Positions 46,701-56,620 of a DNA stretch of 64,000 nucleotides are shown piece after piece. A program made the translations under genes and the position numbers. A model generated the notes under the pieces. That model ran no database searches. It saw only the letters and a list, made by a program, of their open reading frames with translations, and had not been told where the DNA came from. Position 1 is the first letter of the stretch. Every line of letters starts with the position of its first letter. The DNA comes from Liolophura sinensis (taxonomy: Eukaryota > Mollusca > Polyplacophora > Chitonida > Chitonidae), in assembly GCF_032854445.1 (NCBI RefSeq), contig NC_088304.1:4714001-4778000 (forward strand), written 5' to 3'.

Positions 46701-49580
46701 CATGTAGAAAAAAAATTTCCTAATTGCTTATTTCATTTGCTTATGACATAAAGCGATTCTTTCTAGGATGACAGTTCTAAAAGAAATCACTGCAAGAGCT
46801 GACTTTAGGAAATTTGCCGCCAAAAAAACCCCGCAGTACCTTAGTCAATAGCAAATTGTCTTCCGAATTCAATGTCCTCTAAGAAATCATGTGACATGAA
46901 CGCCATACTTGCCTGAAACCGAGGAAATGAATCTGCAGCCACAGGTACGTGACGAACAGTGCCAGTACAGAACAGGGAAACGCGAACACAAACCAACTGG
47001 TAAAGTTTATACCAGCCTTTTCGTCAAACATCCTGTGAGAGAAACAAATACAAATGCTTGTGTTTACCATCATAACGTAAGACAGGTGTGCTCCAGCGTA
47101 TACATGCTCTACCCAAAATGCTGGCAAAGACATGTATTAATTCCGCATGAACAAAAGATTTCGGGATCTGAAGAAAAAATTACATATTTTTATGCTCTTA
47201 TATATCTGATAGATTAAGTGATAAAGTCACAGTCTAAAATTACGATTTTCGGTTATCAGATAGTAAAGGCATGCACTCCCTGGTTATTTTATTTTATTTT
47301 TTTTTTCGTTGGGAAGAGGGTTGTATTGTTTGTTTGTTTGTTTGTCCGACGTGCAGATCATCTGAATGTTGGACTGAGCTTATCGACAAACTGATTGATT
47401 TGGTTAATGACGTATTTTTGTTTACCAAAATACCTCCTATACCTCCTTAAAGGCTGAATATTTAACTCCTTAATGAGGCGATGCTTCCCGTGCAATGGCG
47501 ACTCACGTCCAAGCTGGACAGACAATCGTTCTATTGTAATACCTGAGTACGACAATTAGCCCTGAAACTGTCATCGCAAAGGTATAAGATTTCACAATAC
47601 ACCACCAAGCTTTTTGCGGTTTACTTTGTAAAAGAAAAGTTCCCTAGCGATGGCTGGTTGACTGGATGTACTGCACTTACGAAGCAGTCGCATCATGCGC
47701 CTGGGGTAAGGCTCACGGCAACTTTTAATACAGGAAAGAGATCTACGTCATCATGGTAAATACACTTGACTTAGCACCACGACGGTTTTGTAACACTGGC
47801 CCCTGTACATGTACATCGATTGATTTTCGGCCGATTTCTTTATATCCAATATAGCCAAAGTGGCATTACTCATTCATGATATTTTTGTTAAAAAGTGTAT
47901 GCTTACGTATCTGTGACGCCTTTAGCCACCAGATTTGGCCCTGTGCCCGTCAGAGTAGACACGCCCCCGCACGTGGCTGCATAGGCCACGCACAGGGTCA
48001 CTCCTTTCCGCATCTTGCTCAGTTCCTCTTTCTGAGCCTTGCTGATATCTGCACCAGTATCAGTGACATCATAGCTGAAATATATTACAAAATTTCTATT
48101 GATTTGTCTGATTGTTGTTTAGCACCATTCACAAGAATGTTTCACTTTAACGATGGCGGTCATTGTTATGGGTGGAGTCAGAATCTAATCGAACACCAGC
48201 ACTTCTGGTTCTACGAGTGCCTCTATCCCTTCCTCTTTCAGGCCACACCGCTAATCAGGTGACTGAGGAATAGACCGCTAATGTCAGTGTTTCAGAACCA
48301 CAATGTCTCTCTTCAGCGTTTACAACATTTATTCTCCAACAGCATGACGTAAACGCTTTTTACTTTTTTAATTCACCGCGACCTACTGTGACATGCGCAG
48401 TCTATAAACACAGGTTTATCATAAAATATCAAATCACGTACCTCTTGGAATTGTTCTCGGGCATCGTATTTTTTTCGTGGTTTGACATCTCAATGTAAAC
48501 CACTGGCTTATCTCCCTTGTCGTCATCTTCAGCGTTAGGATTGGACAACACGATAGCACCGTCTGAACCTTTCATTTCTTTTTCTGAAATCAGTTGTAGA
48601 ATTCGTTGGACTGACTGATTCGGGTTTACGCTGATTCCAACATTTAAATTATTTTCGGTTTTATCAGGACCACATAATGGTTTACAATAGTTTCTATTTA
48701 TCATTCATTACTTATCATTTATTGATGGAGACATCAAGCCGATGATACTATGATGACACCTAATGCTTTCAAAGAATTCCGATATCAAATTCGGTAAATT
48801 TATGCACTTTCTTGGACATGCCGACCTCCGAACGAAAAAGCTACAAAAATTATTTCTTCTTTCGCTACTGTCCCGCTTGAGTGGCCTCGTCATGCAGTTA
48901 CGAACCCGAGTACTCGCATACAACTGAAATATCCGTCCGTATCTCAGGGTCGACCACTAGTGTAGTGCTGTATTGTTATTGGGATACCGTGTTCCCCAGG
49001 TCCATTCCACACACAAGAGCCCCATCGCGGTCTTATAAATTAAATATTCCTGAGTACGTTGTTAAAACACCATTAATTACCCATAAATATTAAAACAATT
49101 TAATTTTAATCTGCTCGGTAAGTGAATCCTTTCAAACTGTGAGTTTACATCTGCATTACAAGAATACCCTATGTTGTTAATTTGGATAGGACGGTACTGG
49201 AGCCTTCGAGTCATCAACTCTGTTACCACAGTTATGACGACTGAAAAAATAGCGGTGTAATGGTTTAGATGGCTGACATTACTCTGGTAACTTCAGCGAC
49301 TAGGGTTTTTTATTATCGCAGCTAGTATGCCTAACATCATACTGGTAGCCTCTTTCCTCACCAGGTTAGTTATAGCAGCTACCGTAGCTAACAGCAGACT
49401 AGTAGTCTGTCAACTCACCAGACTTTTTACCAGCATTCATGTTCTTGTAGCTGCTCTCCCTGGTACGGACTAGCTGCTCTATGACGGCCTGGGCAATAGG
49501 CACCATCATGGCGGTGGTGGCCGTATTGCTGATCCACATGGATAGGAAGGCTGTGGGCACCATAAATCCCAATCATTAGC
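37922..49580 (-). CDS. SLC13 family Na+/carboxylate (or sulfate) symporter, 11 exons, N terminus missing
   Basis: Exons in transcript order: 49419-49580, 48442-48583, 47907-48074, 46913-47032, 46050-46154, 44217-44321, 43607-43704, 42343-42461, 40278-40439, 39379-39516, 37922-38095. Phases agree at every junction from exon to exon, giving about 496 residues. Family proteins have about 570-600, so roughly 70-100 N-terminal residues (one or two exons) are absent. Both substrate/sodium motifs are present: ISNTATTAMM in the first exon and TSNVAIATIFLPI near the end. TLTGTGPNLV, LLLGGGFALAKAC and MLPVATPPNAIVFSYG are also present. The product should be a plasma-membrane, sodium-coupled importer of di- or tricarboxylates or sulfate; the substrate cannot be told. 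One extra base seems to break the frame at the start of 49419-49580. One intron has a GC donor. Stop at 37922-37924; a candidate AATAAA on this strand lies near 37393-37398. Confidence 0.88.
38215..38345 (-). mobile_element. SINE-A with internal deletion (last SLC13 intron)
   Basis: The tail (actcaagagtatttcacttg, acgacggcgg) jumps to gagctggacttgaactcaca, dropping about 100 bp. Confidence 0.75.
38343..38357. repeat. Poly-C run
   Basis: 15 C, at the truncated head of the SINE-A copy. Confidence 0.85.
38358..39112. other. SLC13 intron, no other feature
   Basis: Part of the 1.28-kb last intron; nothing recognisable. Confidence 0.4.
39113..39290 (-). mobile_element. SINE-A, head truncated (last SLC13 intron)
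   Basis: gatgttttacgccgtgctca through ggtgggaggaaaccgggcag to caggttgctgacagacctt. It ends near 39272 plus a short degraded stretch. Confidence 0.85.
39379..39516 (-). CDS. SLC13 exon with the PNAIVFSYG motif
   Basis: 46 codons, phase 0 at both ends. SVGIGVHPLYLVIPG, then FAFMLPVATPPNAIVFSYG, both highly diagnostic for SLC13. Confidence 0.93.
40278..40439 (-). CDS. SLC13 exon with the second substrate motif (SNV)
   Basis: 54 codons, phase 0 at both ends. SSGLSELLASEL, then TEVTSNVAIATIFLPILGQL. The Ser-Asn-Val triplet corresponds to the second helix-break motif of the family. Confidence 0.93.
40766..40798. repeat. (TTTA)n microsatellite
   Basis: About eight perfect tetranucleotide units in an SLC13 intron. 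Confidence 0.95.
40872..41578. mobile_element. Foldback element with 220-240-bp inverted arms in SLC13 intron
   Basis: The left arm 40872-41114 and right arm 41357-41578 are inverted copies. The ends read tatcacagcc..gtctt.ttcc, and the arms share ctctgtacttccctggctgg and tttgtctgtccgtagtca. A core of about 240 bp has no coding capacity. I classify it as a non-autonomous MITE/foldback. Arm divergence suggests moderate age, and no target-site duplication is clear. Confidence 0.85.
41655..41975 (-). mobile_element. SINE-B in SLC13 intron
   Basis: tttaacgtcgta..gaacgat and catatgacgacga, then ctagtgctgcttcactg.gac, ccgagccattata and gactcgacccaggattg (B-box side). The A-box end is decayed. Confidence 0.8.
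42343..42461 (-). CDS. SLC13 exon with the LLLGGGFALAKAC motif
   Basis: 119 nt (2 + 39 codons). RPALLDWYTV, then IVLLLGGGFALAKACQ, typical of the family. Confidence 0.93.
42745..42830. repeat. Dispersed repeat C, inverted copy in SLC13 intron
   Basis: ccatttgccaactatcacac, tgtcctcgctgctccggctt, tactctc; the reverse complement of the copies at 8205 and 9142. A more diverged copy lies at about 44030-44105. Confidence 0.65.
43246..43480. repeat. Dispersed repeat D copy in SLC13 intron
   Basis: acattcgtgtagcacttgtc, aatcgcaaggccaattccca, then accaagaaagtacataaaaa and agacgcaaggtg; colinear with 17790-18030. Confidence 0.55.
43607..43704 (-). CDS. SLC13 exon (LFIFPSTRPNF)
   Basis: 98 nt, phases 1 in and 1 out. 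SDSTPAILLCVSLFIFPS, then TRPNFF, matching the conserved FIFPS-RPNF stretch of the family. Confidence 0.9.
44217..44321 (-). CDS. SLC13 exon (FAEIMVSLHFAALALLWLTR)
   Basis: 105 nt; acceptor ccttacag|T and donor GGA GA|gtgagt. FAEIMVSLHF, WLTRESDFF.GWG is characteristic. Confidence 0.93.
44343..44605 (-). mobile_element. Full-length SINE-A in SLC13 intron
   Basis: Tail attggtgttttatgctgtac through the centre and gctggacttgaactcaca (B box) to the head aaccacgtgggccaaggagg ccc. It lies only 21 bp beyond the acceptor of exon 44217-44321, upstream on the transcript, so it may overlap the branch-point region. Confidence 0.9.
45355..46000. repeat. Minisatellite, about 42-bp unit derived from the SINE-A tail
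   Basis: About 15 units of gtgaaacattcttgagtatg gcgttaaacaacac..aaaa. The core is the sense-strand SINE-A 3' end (gtgaaatattcttgagtacg gcgtaaaacacc). The last three units are almost identical, while older ones vary. It lies in the SLC13 intron between exons 46050-46154 and 44217-44321. Confidence 0.93.
46050..46154 (-). CDS. SLC13 exon (cytosolic segment ..LEELGPI)
   Basis: 105 nt; enters with G completing the codon left by the GC-donor exon. NSIFVCKKK, then LNKELEELGPI; family members have a similar L..LG.(M/I) run before FAE. Confidence 0.88.
46913..47032 (-). CDS. SLC13 exon with GC splice donor
   Basis: 120 nt. MFDEKAGINFTSWFVFAFP, then LWLQIHFLGF. The acceptor is tctcacag|G; the donor reads TTTCAG|gcaagt, the standard GC-AG form. 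Using GC keeps phase 2 into the next exon. Confidence 0.9.
47907..48074 (-). CDS. SLC13 exon with TLTGTGPNLV
   Basis: 168 nt. LSKMRKGVTLCVAYAATCGG, then VSTLTGTGPNLVAKG. It contains the TGTGPN signature of SLC13 carriers. Confidence 0.94.
48105..48178 (-). mobile_element. SINE-A tail fragment, old
   Basis: tgattgttgtttagcaccat, aagaatgtttcacttt, acgatggcgg; highly diverged. Confidence 0.5.
48442..48583 (-). CDS. SLC13 exon, variable cytoplasmic loop
   Basis: 142 nt. Hydrophilic and acidic (NPNAEDDDKGDKPVVYIEM). It falls where family members have a divergent cytosolic loop. Phase agrees on both sides (1 in, 2 out). Confidence 0.85.
49030..49078 (+). mobile_element. SINE-A 3' tail remnant
   Basis: taaattaaatattcctgagt, acgttgttaaaacacc; only the 3' end is left. 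Confidence 0.45.
49419..49580 (-). CDS. SLC13 exon with first substrate motif (SNT), apparent 1-base insertion
   Basis: Encodes FMVPTAFLSMWISNTATTAM, then MVPIAQAVIEQLVRTRESS. The Ser-Asn-Thr triplet is the first substrate/sodium motif. The acceptor ctttcag|G is followed by codons for L-M-I-G, as expected from family members (LM-GFM). An extra base just after GGG (around 49567) puts the rest one frame off. Removing one base makes the length 161 and the phase correct. It could be a sequencing error, a real frameshift, or an exon start I misplace. Confidence 0.85.
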
Positions 49581-49589
49581 CTGAAAGTC

Positions 49590-50515
49590 AGACAGAAATA
49601 TGAATAATAATTACCAAACCCCAATCATCAATCTGAAAATGAGATATGGAGTAACATGAATATGGAAAGTAGTAATTATCAGACCCCGATCATCAGCCTG
49701 AAACTGAGATATGGAGCAGCATGAATATGGAGAGTAGTAATTATCAGACCCCGATCATCAGCCTGAAAATGTGATATGGAGCAACATGAATATGGAGAGT
49801 AGTAATTATCAGACCCCGATCATCAGCCTGAATTTGAGATATGGAGAGTAGTAATTATCAGACCCCCGATCATCAGCCTGAAAATGAGATATGGAGCAAC
49901 ATGAATATGGAAAGTAGTAATTGTCAGACCCGATCATCAGCCTGAATTTGAGATATGGAGAGTAGTAATTATCAGACCCCGATCATCGGCCTGAAAATGA
50001 GATATGGAGCAACATGAATATGGGAAAGTAGTAATTGTCAGACCCCCGATCATCAGCCTGAATTTGAGATATGGAGAGTAGTAATTATCAGACCCCGATC
50101 ATCAGCCTGAATTTGAGATATGGAGAGTAGTAATTATCAGACCCCCGATCATCAGCCTGAAACTGAGATATGGAGAGTAGTAATTAATCAGATCCCGATC
50201 ATCAGCCTGAAAGTGAGATATGAAGCAACATGAAATATGGAAAGTAGTAATTGTCAGACCCCGATCATCAGCCTGAATTTGAGATATGGAGAGTAGTAAT
50301 TATCAGACCCCGATCATCAGCCTGAATTTGAGATAGGTGTCAACATGAGCGTGGACAGTAGTAATTACCAAAACCCCAATCAGTCTGCAAATAGATAGGA
50401 GTCAACATGAGCGTGGATAACAGTAATTTACCAGACCCCAATTATCAGTCTGAAAATTGATAGGAGTGAACATTATCGTGGACAGTAGTCTATTACCAGA
50501 CCCCTTAATAACATG
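49590..50515. repeat. 49/65-bp minisatellite carrying copies of the adjacent splice acceptor
   Basis: About 15 units in two length classes (65 and 49 bp; the long one has an extra gcaacatgaatatgga). Each includes gatcatcagcctgaa. On the SLC13 sense strand this reads ttcag|gctgatgatcgggg, almost the same as the true acceptor and first codons of exon 49419-49580 (tttcag|gctaatgattggg). Units farthest from the exon are the most diverged. Confidence 0.93.
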
Positions 50516-50679
50516 TACAGCAGGATCATACATCCCTGCAGTTAGCAGCATTTCCACTCAGAGCACCCTAACCCAGGGCATTCGCATCGTGTCGTTAGTC
50601 ATGGACTAATAGTCATGGACTTCGTGCAGCTGTAAATGAAGAATCGCGTCTTTTCTTTCTTACAAAATGTAAAAAAAAA

Positions 50680-50800
50680 AATGTATTTATTTACTTGATT
50701 GATGTGTTACGCCGTACTCAAGAATATTTCATTTGTAAGACGGCGGCCAAGGTTATGGTGAGAGAAAACCGGGCATAGCCTGGTGGAAATCCACGACCGG
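50680..50800 (-). mobile_element. SINE-A, tail half
   Basis: gttacgccgtactcaagaat, atttcatttg, acggcggccaaggttatgg, ending at tggaaatccacgacc. Confidence 0.8.
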
Positions 50801-50944
50801 AAAAAAGAGCCCCCTACCAGAAAATAATCTAACAGCAGAAGCAATACACTGGGAGCATATCCATATTGGTTTGTCATATTCAGTTTACATGAGAGATAAG
50901 ACCATATGTTATGAAGTAATGCTACCTCTATACATAAATGAATG

Positions 50945-51345
50945 GAGTGAGTTAGTGAGTGCTTGGGGTTTAAAGTCGTATACGTAACAATTTTTCAGAC
51001 ATATGACGACGGAGGAATCCTTAGAGTGCATGTCATGTGCCTTCTTGTTGCAGGTGGATTTCCACCGCTCTTTTATCTAGTGCTGCTTCACTGAGACGAC
51101 TAACCGATGGCAAGTAAGCTGCCCCACCCCCACCCGAGCCATTATACTGATGCGGGTCAACCAGTCGTTGGACTTCCCATTAATGCTGAACGCCAAGCGA
51201 GGAATCTACCACTTCCTATTTTAAGGTCTTAGGTGTGACCTGACCCCAGGCTGACTATGGGATCTACAGCCCCCGAAGCCGGTGGGTGAATTGTAGAGGA
51301 ATAGACGGGCCCCTGACCACACAGAACACTACCCCTGATAAGCGA
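50945..51345 (-). mobile_element. SINE-B, nearly full length
   Basis: gagtgcttggggtttaaagt, acatatgacgacggaggaa, tctagtgctgcttcactgag, cccgagccattatactga, tgacctgaccccaggctgac. Head boxes at the right end are decayed. Confidence 0.85.
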
Positions 51346-52038
51346 TACAGCTGCTTAAAATCATAAGTGATGTCGCTCAGCAGTCATAGGTGACAACAGG
51401 ATTTATCACATCTTTAATCTAATCATATCGAAAACGATTTGGTCAGCTTTATAAGCAGTGTTATAAACGTGTCTTTACATCGGGTTAGAACCACTGAATT
51501 ACAAGCATTGGTAGTTAGTTAAGCTGTGAATGTAATACATTCCTGGAGCTCATTAGAGACAAGATAGATGTTACAGTCCTGTTCACAATGAAAGAAGTGG
51601 AGAGTCCAAACTCTCCGAGAAGAACTGGATGAGTTGGACGATTGAGACGCCACCTGGTGGACTTCTATTCATTACTTGTTGTAACGGTCAAATGAGGAAC
51701 ACTTTACGTCTAAACCAGTCCCCAGTCGACTGCAAGCTTTGGGAAACACACCTCATTTTCCCCCTGTGACGCTGCAGTGCTTGAAAACTACATCTTTGCT
51801 TTATGGGTACAACTATATGTTTGAAGGAACTGCTACACACATATGGCAGAAAAGAGCAGGGAGTACACGGTGTTGGACCGACTTTTTTGGCCGGGTTATG
51901 TTCCTCATTTTTAAGGTCACTCCCCCGGGGGTGACTGGATGCGTCTAAACCTACCAATGACAAAATATTCTATTCGATGCATATAGGAGAAGAGCGAACA
52001 TCAATACTGGAAGGATTTCATCATTGTTGGCAGGATAA
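51346..52038. other. No gene recognised, next to assembly gap
   Basis: Possible site of the missing SLC13 N-terminal exon(s), but I find no matching motif. The 91-codon minus-strand frame at 51688-51963 is not recognisable. Confidence 0.35.
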
Positions 52039-52238
52039 NNNNNNNNNNNNNNNNNNNNNNNNNNNNNNNNNNNNNNNNNNNNNNNNNNNNNNNNNNNNNN
52101 NNNNNNNNNNNNNNNNNNNNNNNNNNNNNNNNNNNNNNNNNNNNNNNNNNNNNNNNNNNNNNNNNNNNNNNNNNNNNNNNNNNNNNNNNNNNNNNNNNNN
52201 NNNNNNNNNNNNNNNNNNNNNNNNNNNNNNNNNNNNNN
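52039..52238. other. Assembly gap (200 N)
   Basis: Exactly 200 N, a conventional placeholder length, so the true distance is unknown. Confidence 0.98.
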
Positions 52239-52509
52239 ATGAGTTACCCCACTCAGCAACTAAAATAGGCACAATCACATGTTTAGATAAAATATCCCTC
52301 ACTTGGCGATCAGCACTGAGAAGTTAGAACCAGGAAACAGGGTTGGTTGGCCCAGTGTCAGCATAATGTGACTGGGTGGGGTGTCATATCAGTGGTGTTT
52401 TTCTAAGAAAGTGATTTCATCAGACACCGGCTTCCACGTGTTGACATACACTGGCTTCAACGTGTTGACATATCAAGTTAAATACGTGATAATATGCTGT
52501 GTAACTTAC

Positions 52510-52647
52510 ATCTCCTAAAGACTGTAAACTCTTGACAGCTCCCACAATTTTTTGATGATCAACCGACAACTGGGAAGCCAGCTCCAGCGTTTCTACACCG
52601 CCATTCTTGTCTACTGCCTCCAGAACCACGTCTGTTAGGTCTGCCAT
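52510..52647 (-). CDS. FARSA: Phenylalanyl-tRNA synthetase alpha subunit, first exon only
   Basis: 46 codons from ATG to the donor GGAGAT|gtaagt. MADLTDVVLEAVDKNGG, then LASQLSVDHQKIVGAVKSLQ closely resembles the N-terminal winged-helix (DNA-binding-fold) start of eukaryotic cytosolic PheRS alpha. The enzyme charges tRNA-Phe in the cytosol as an alpha2-beta2 tetramer. Later exons should lie at lower coordinates, but only the gap and the SLC13 gene are there. It may be a separated true exon, a duplicated fragment or a misjoined contig. Confidence 0.85.
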
Positions 52648-53386
52648 GTTGATGGTTTCAAATCCCGCTATTCGTCAATATCCCAAACATACCTTATGAC
52701 GATGACCTACTTTCAGTCTGCAGTCCCTAATGTCATCAGATTTGAAAGGTTAACATCCTAAACTCTCATCTATAAACTTTGTCTCCTATATATTTCTGTT
52801 TAGTTCACTAAGAATGCAAGATAAATGTAAATATGTACTCTTTTTGTGTTAAGAAAATGGAAAACTATGTCACCTCAACTATGTCCTGTTAAACCTGTAA
52901 AGACACTTGGTTTTACAGACGACTTCCGCAACTTTCATTTTTAAGAGTGTACGTTTTAATCAGAGAAATGCTTAGTCAAATTCTGTTGGAGCGGCTCAGA
53001 TAACAAAGTCATATTTTACGGCAGCGTTAAATTCATTTTTGATCAAGTAAAACCAAACTCGTACCTTGTGTATACATGGTAAATAAATGAGTAGCACTGG
53101 GCAGCCGCCATCCACGAGGAGAACGTCCACGAGGAGAACGGACATCCATGAGCAGAACGGAACAAGTAACTTGTTCGTTTACGAATAATTGGGCAAGGTA
53201 CGAGACTATAGGCCTGTATATTTATATAGGCCTATAGCCGAGCAGATAAATTCTCAACATTTTAAACCCCTTATTATCCGAAAACACAGACATTACTGTA
53301 ACCCTGAAGACCTTCTCTAATGTGTCATTGTTAATTAGTAACCTAATAGTCCTCCATCACTAACTTGAAGAAAAAATATTAAAGAT
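52648..53386. other. Upstream of FARSA exon, start of diverged repeat
   Basis: No gene. Diverged pieces of the 53-bp repeat (cacgaggagaacg) appear at 53110-53165. A short palindrome (tataggcct..tatata..aggcctata) lies at about 53205-53236. Confidence 0.45.
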
Positions 53387-56300
53387 CCACGAGGAGGACC
53401 TTGCCTAGTTCACCTCCCCATAGGTATAAAGTATAACATCCACGAGGAGGACGGTGGCTAATTTACCTTCCTACTGGCATAAGATACAACATCGACGAGA
53501 AGGACAGTGGCTAATTTACCTTCCTCCTGGTAAAAGGTACAACATCCACGAGGAGGACGGTGGCTAATTTACCCTCATATAGGTATAAAGTACAACATCC
53601 ACGAGGAGGACGGTGGCTAATTTACCTTCCTATAGCCATAAAGTACAACATCCACGAGGAGGACGGTTGCTAGTTTACCTTCCTATAGGTATCAGGTAGA
53701 ACCTCCACGAGGAGGACGGTGGCTACTTTACCTTACTGCAGGTATCAAGTACAACATCCACGAGGAGGACGGTGGCTAATTTAACTTCATATAGATATAA
53801 GGTACAACATCCATGAGGAGGACGGTGGCTAATTTACCTTCATATAGGTATAAAGTACAACATCCACGAGGAGGACGGTGGCTAATTTACCTTCATATAG
53901 GTATAAAGTACAACATCCATAAGAAGGACGGTGGCTAATTTACCTCCATGTAGGCATAAGGTACAACATCCACGAGGAGGACGGTGGCTAACTTACCTGC
54001 ATGTAAGCATGAGGTACAACATCCACGAGGAGGACGGTGGCTAATTTACCTTCATGTAGGTATAAAGTACAACATCCATGAGGAGGACGGTGGCTAATTT
54101 ACCTTCCTGCAGGTATTAAGTACAACATCCACAAAGAGGACGGTGGCTAATTTACCTTTCCTCAGGTGTAAAGTACAACATCCACGAAGGGAACGTTGGC
54201 TAGTTTACCTTTCTGGAGGTGTCAGGTATAACATCCACGAGGAGGACTGTGCCTAATTTACCTTCCTACTGGTATAAAGTACAACATCCACGAGGAGGAC
54301 GGTGGCTAATTTACCTCCATGTAGGTATAAGGTACAACATCCACGAGGAGGACGGTGGCTAATTTACCTTCCTATAGCCATAAAGTACAACATCCACGAG
54401 GAGGACGGTGGCTAATTTACCTTCCTGCAGGTATAAGGTACAACATCCATGAGGAGGACGGTGACCAGTTTACCTTCCTGCAGGTATCAGGTACAACATC
54501 TACAAAGAACACGGAGGCTAATTTACCTTACTATAGGTATAAAGTACAACATCCATAAGGAGGATGGTGGCCAATTTACCTTCCTGCAGGTATCAGGTAC
54601 AACATCCACAAAGAGGACGGTGGCTAATTTACCTTTCCTCAGGTGTAAAGTACAACATCCACGAAGGGAACGTTGGCTAGTTTACATTTCTGGAGGTGTC
54701 AGGTATAACATCCACGAGGAGGATTGTGCCTAATTTACCTTCCTACTGGTATAAAGTACAACATCCATGAGGAGGACGGTGGCTAATTTGCTTTCCCATA
54801 GGTATAAGGTACAACATCCACGATGAGGACGGTGGCTAATTTACCTTCATATAGTTATAAAGTACAACATCCACGAGGAGGACGGTGGCTAATTTACCTT
54901 CATATAGGTATAAAGTACAACATCCATAAGGAGGACGGTGGCTAATTTACCTCCATGTAGGTATAAGGTACAACATCCACGAGGAGGACGGTGGCTAATT
55001 TACCTTCATATAGGTATAAAGTACAACATCCATAAGAAGGACGGTGGCTAATTTACCTCCATGTAGGCTTAAGGTACAACATCCACGAGGAGGACGGTGG
55101 CTAACTTACCTGCATGTAAGCATGAGGTACAACATCCACGAGGAGGACGGTGGCTAATTTACCTTCATGTAGGTATAAAGTACAACATCCATGAGGAGGA
55201 CGGTGGCCAATTTACCTTCCTGCAGGTATTAAGTACAACATCCACAAAGAGGACGGTGGCTAATTTACCTTTCCTCAGGTGTAAAGTACAACATCCACGA
55301 AGGGAACGTTGGCTAGTTTACCTTTCTGGAGGTGTCAGGTATAACATCCACGAGGAGAAATGTGCCTAATTTACCTTCCTACTGGTATAAAGTACAACAT
55401 CCACGAGGAGGACGGTGGCTAATTTACCTCCATGTAGGTATAAGGTACAACATCCACGAGGAGGACGGTGGCTAACTTACCTGCATGTAAGCATGAGGTA
55501 CAACATCCACGAGGAGGACGGTGGCTAATTTACCTTCATTTAGGTATAAAGTACAACATCCACGAGGAGGACGGTGGCTAATTTACCTTCCATTAGCCAT
55601 AAAGTACAACATCCACGAGGAGGACGGTGGCTAATTTAACTTCATATAGGTATAAAGTACAACATCCATAAGGAGGACGGTGGCTAATTTACCTCCATGT
55701 AGGCATAAGGTACAACATCCACGAGGAGGACGGTGGCTAACTTACCTGCATGTAAGCATGAGGTACAACATCCACGAGGAGGACGGTGGCTAATTTACCT
55801 TCATATAAGTATAAGATACAACATCCACGAGGAGGACGGGGGCTAACTTTCCTCCATGTAGGCATGTGGTACAACATCCACACAGAGGACGGTGGCTAAT
55901 TTGCTTTCCCATAGGTATAAGGTACAACATCCACGATGAAGACGGTGGCTAATTTACCTTCCTGCAGGTATTAAGTACAACATCCACAAAGAGGACGGTG
56001 GCTAATTTACCTTTCCTCAGGTGTAAAGTACAACATCCACGAAGGGAACGTTGGCTAGTTTACCTTTCTGGAGGTGTCAGGTATAACATCCACGAGGAGG
56101 ACTGTGCCTAATTTATCTTCCTACTGGTATAAAGTACAACATCCACGAGGAGGACGGTGGCTAATTTACCTCCATGTAGGTATAAGGTTCAACATCCACG
56201 AGGAGGACGGTGGCTAACTTACCTCCATGTAAGCATGAGGTACAACATCCATGAGGAGGACGGTGGCTAATTTACATCATTGCTACTGGTATAAAGTACA

Positions 56301-56620
56301 ACATCCATGAGGAAGACGGTGGTTAAGTTGCTTTCCCATACGAATAAGGTACCACATCCACGAGGAGGACGGTGGAAAATTTATCTTCCTATAGTTATAA
56401 AGTACAACATCCACGAGAAGGAGAGTGGCTAATTAACCTTTCTACATGTATAAAATTCAACATCCACGAGGAGGACGGTGACCAGTTTACCTTCCTATAG
56501 CTATAGATTACAACATCCATGAGAAGGACGGTGGCTGATTTACCTTCCTATAGGTATAAACTTCAACCTTTATAGGTATAAAGTTTTCCATCCTTCAGGT
56601 ATGCAGTACAACATTGATGA
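53387..56620. repeat. 53-bp minisatellite, about 59 units
   Basis: The unit is tacaacatccacgaggagg acggtggctaatttacctt catataggtataaag, with variants (cctgcaggtat, tttctggaggtgtca). Blocks of several units recur together (for example about 54120-54270, 54600-54750, 55225-55375 and 55965-56130), showing multi-unit duplications. Because 53 is not a multiple of 3 the frame rotates; short open frames of up to about 94 codons arise only where variants remove the TAA in ggctaattt. Confidence 0.96.

Noticed and set aside
53387-56620. Repeat-encoded protein in the 53-bp array (YKVQHPRGGRW / YNIHEEDGG types)
   Set aside because: The frame rotates with each unit and most units contain a TAA; open stretches exist only where variants remove it.
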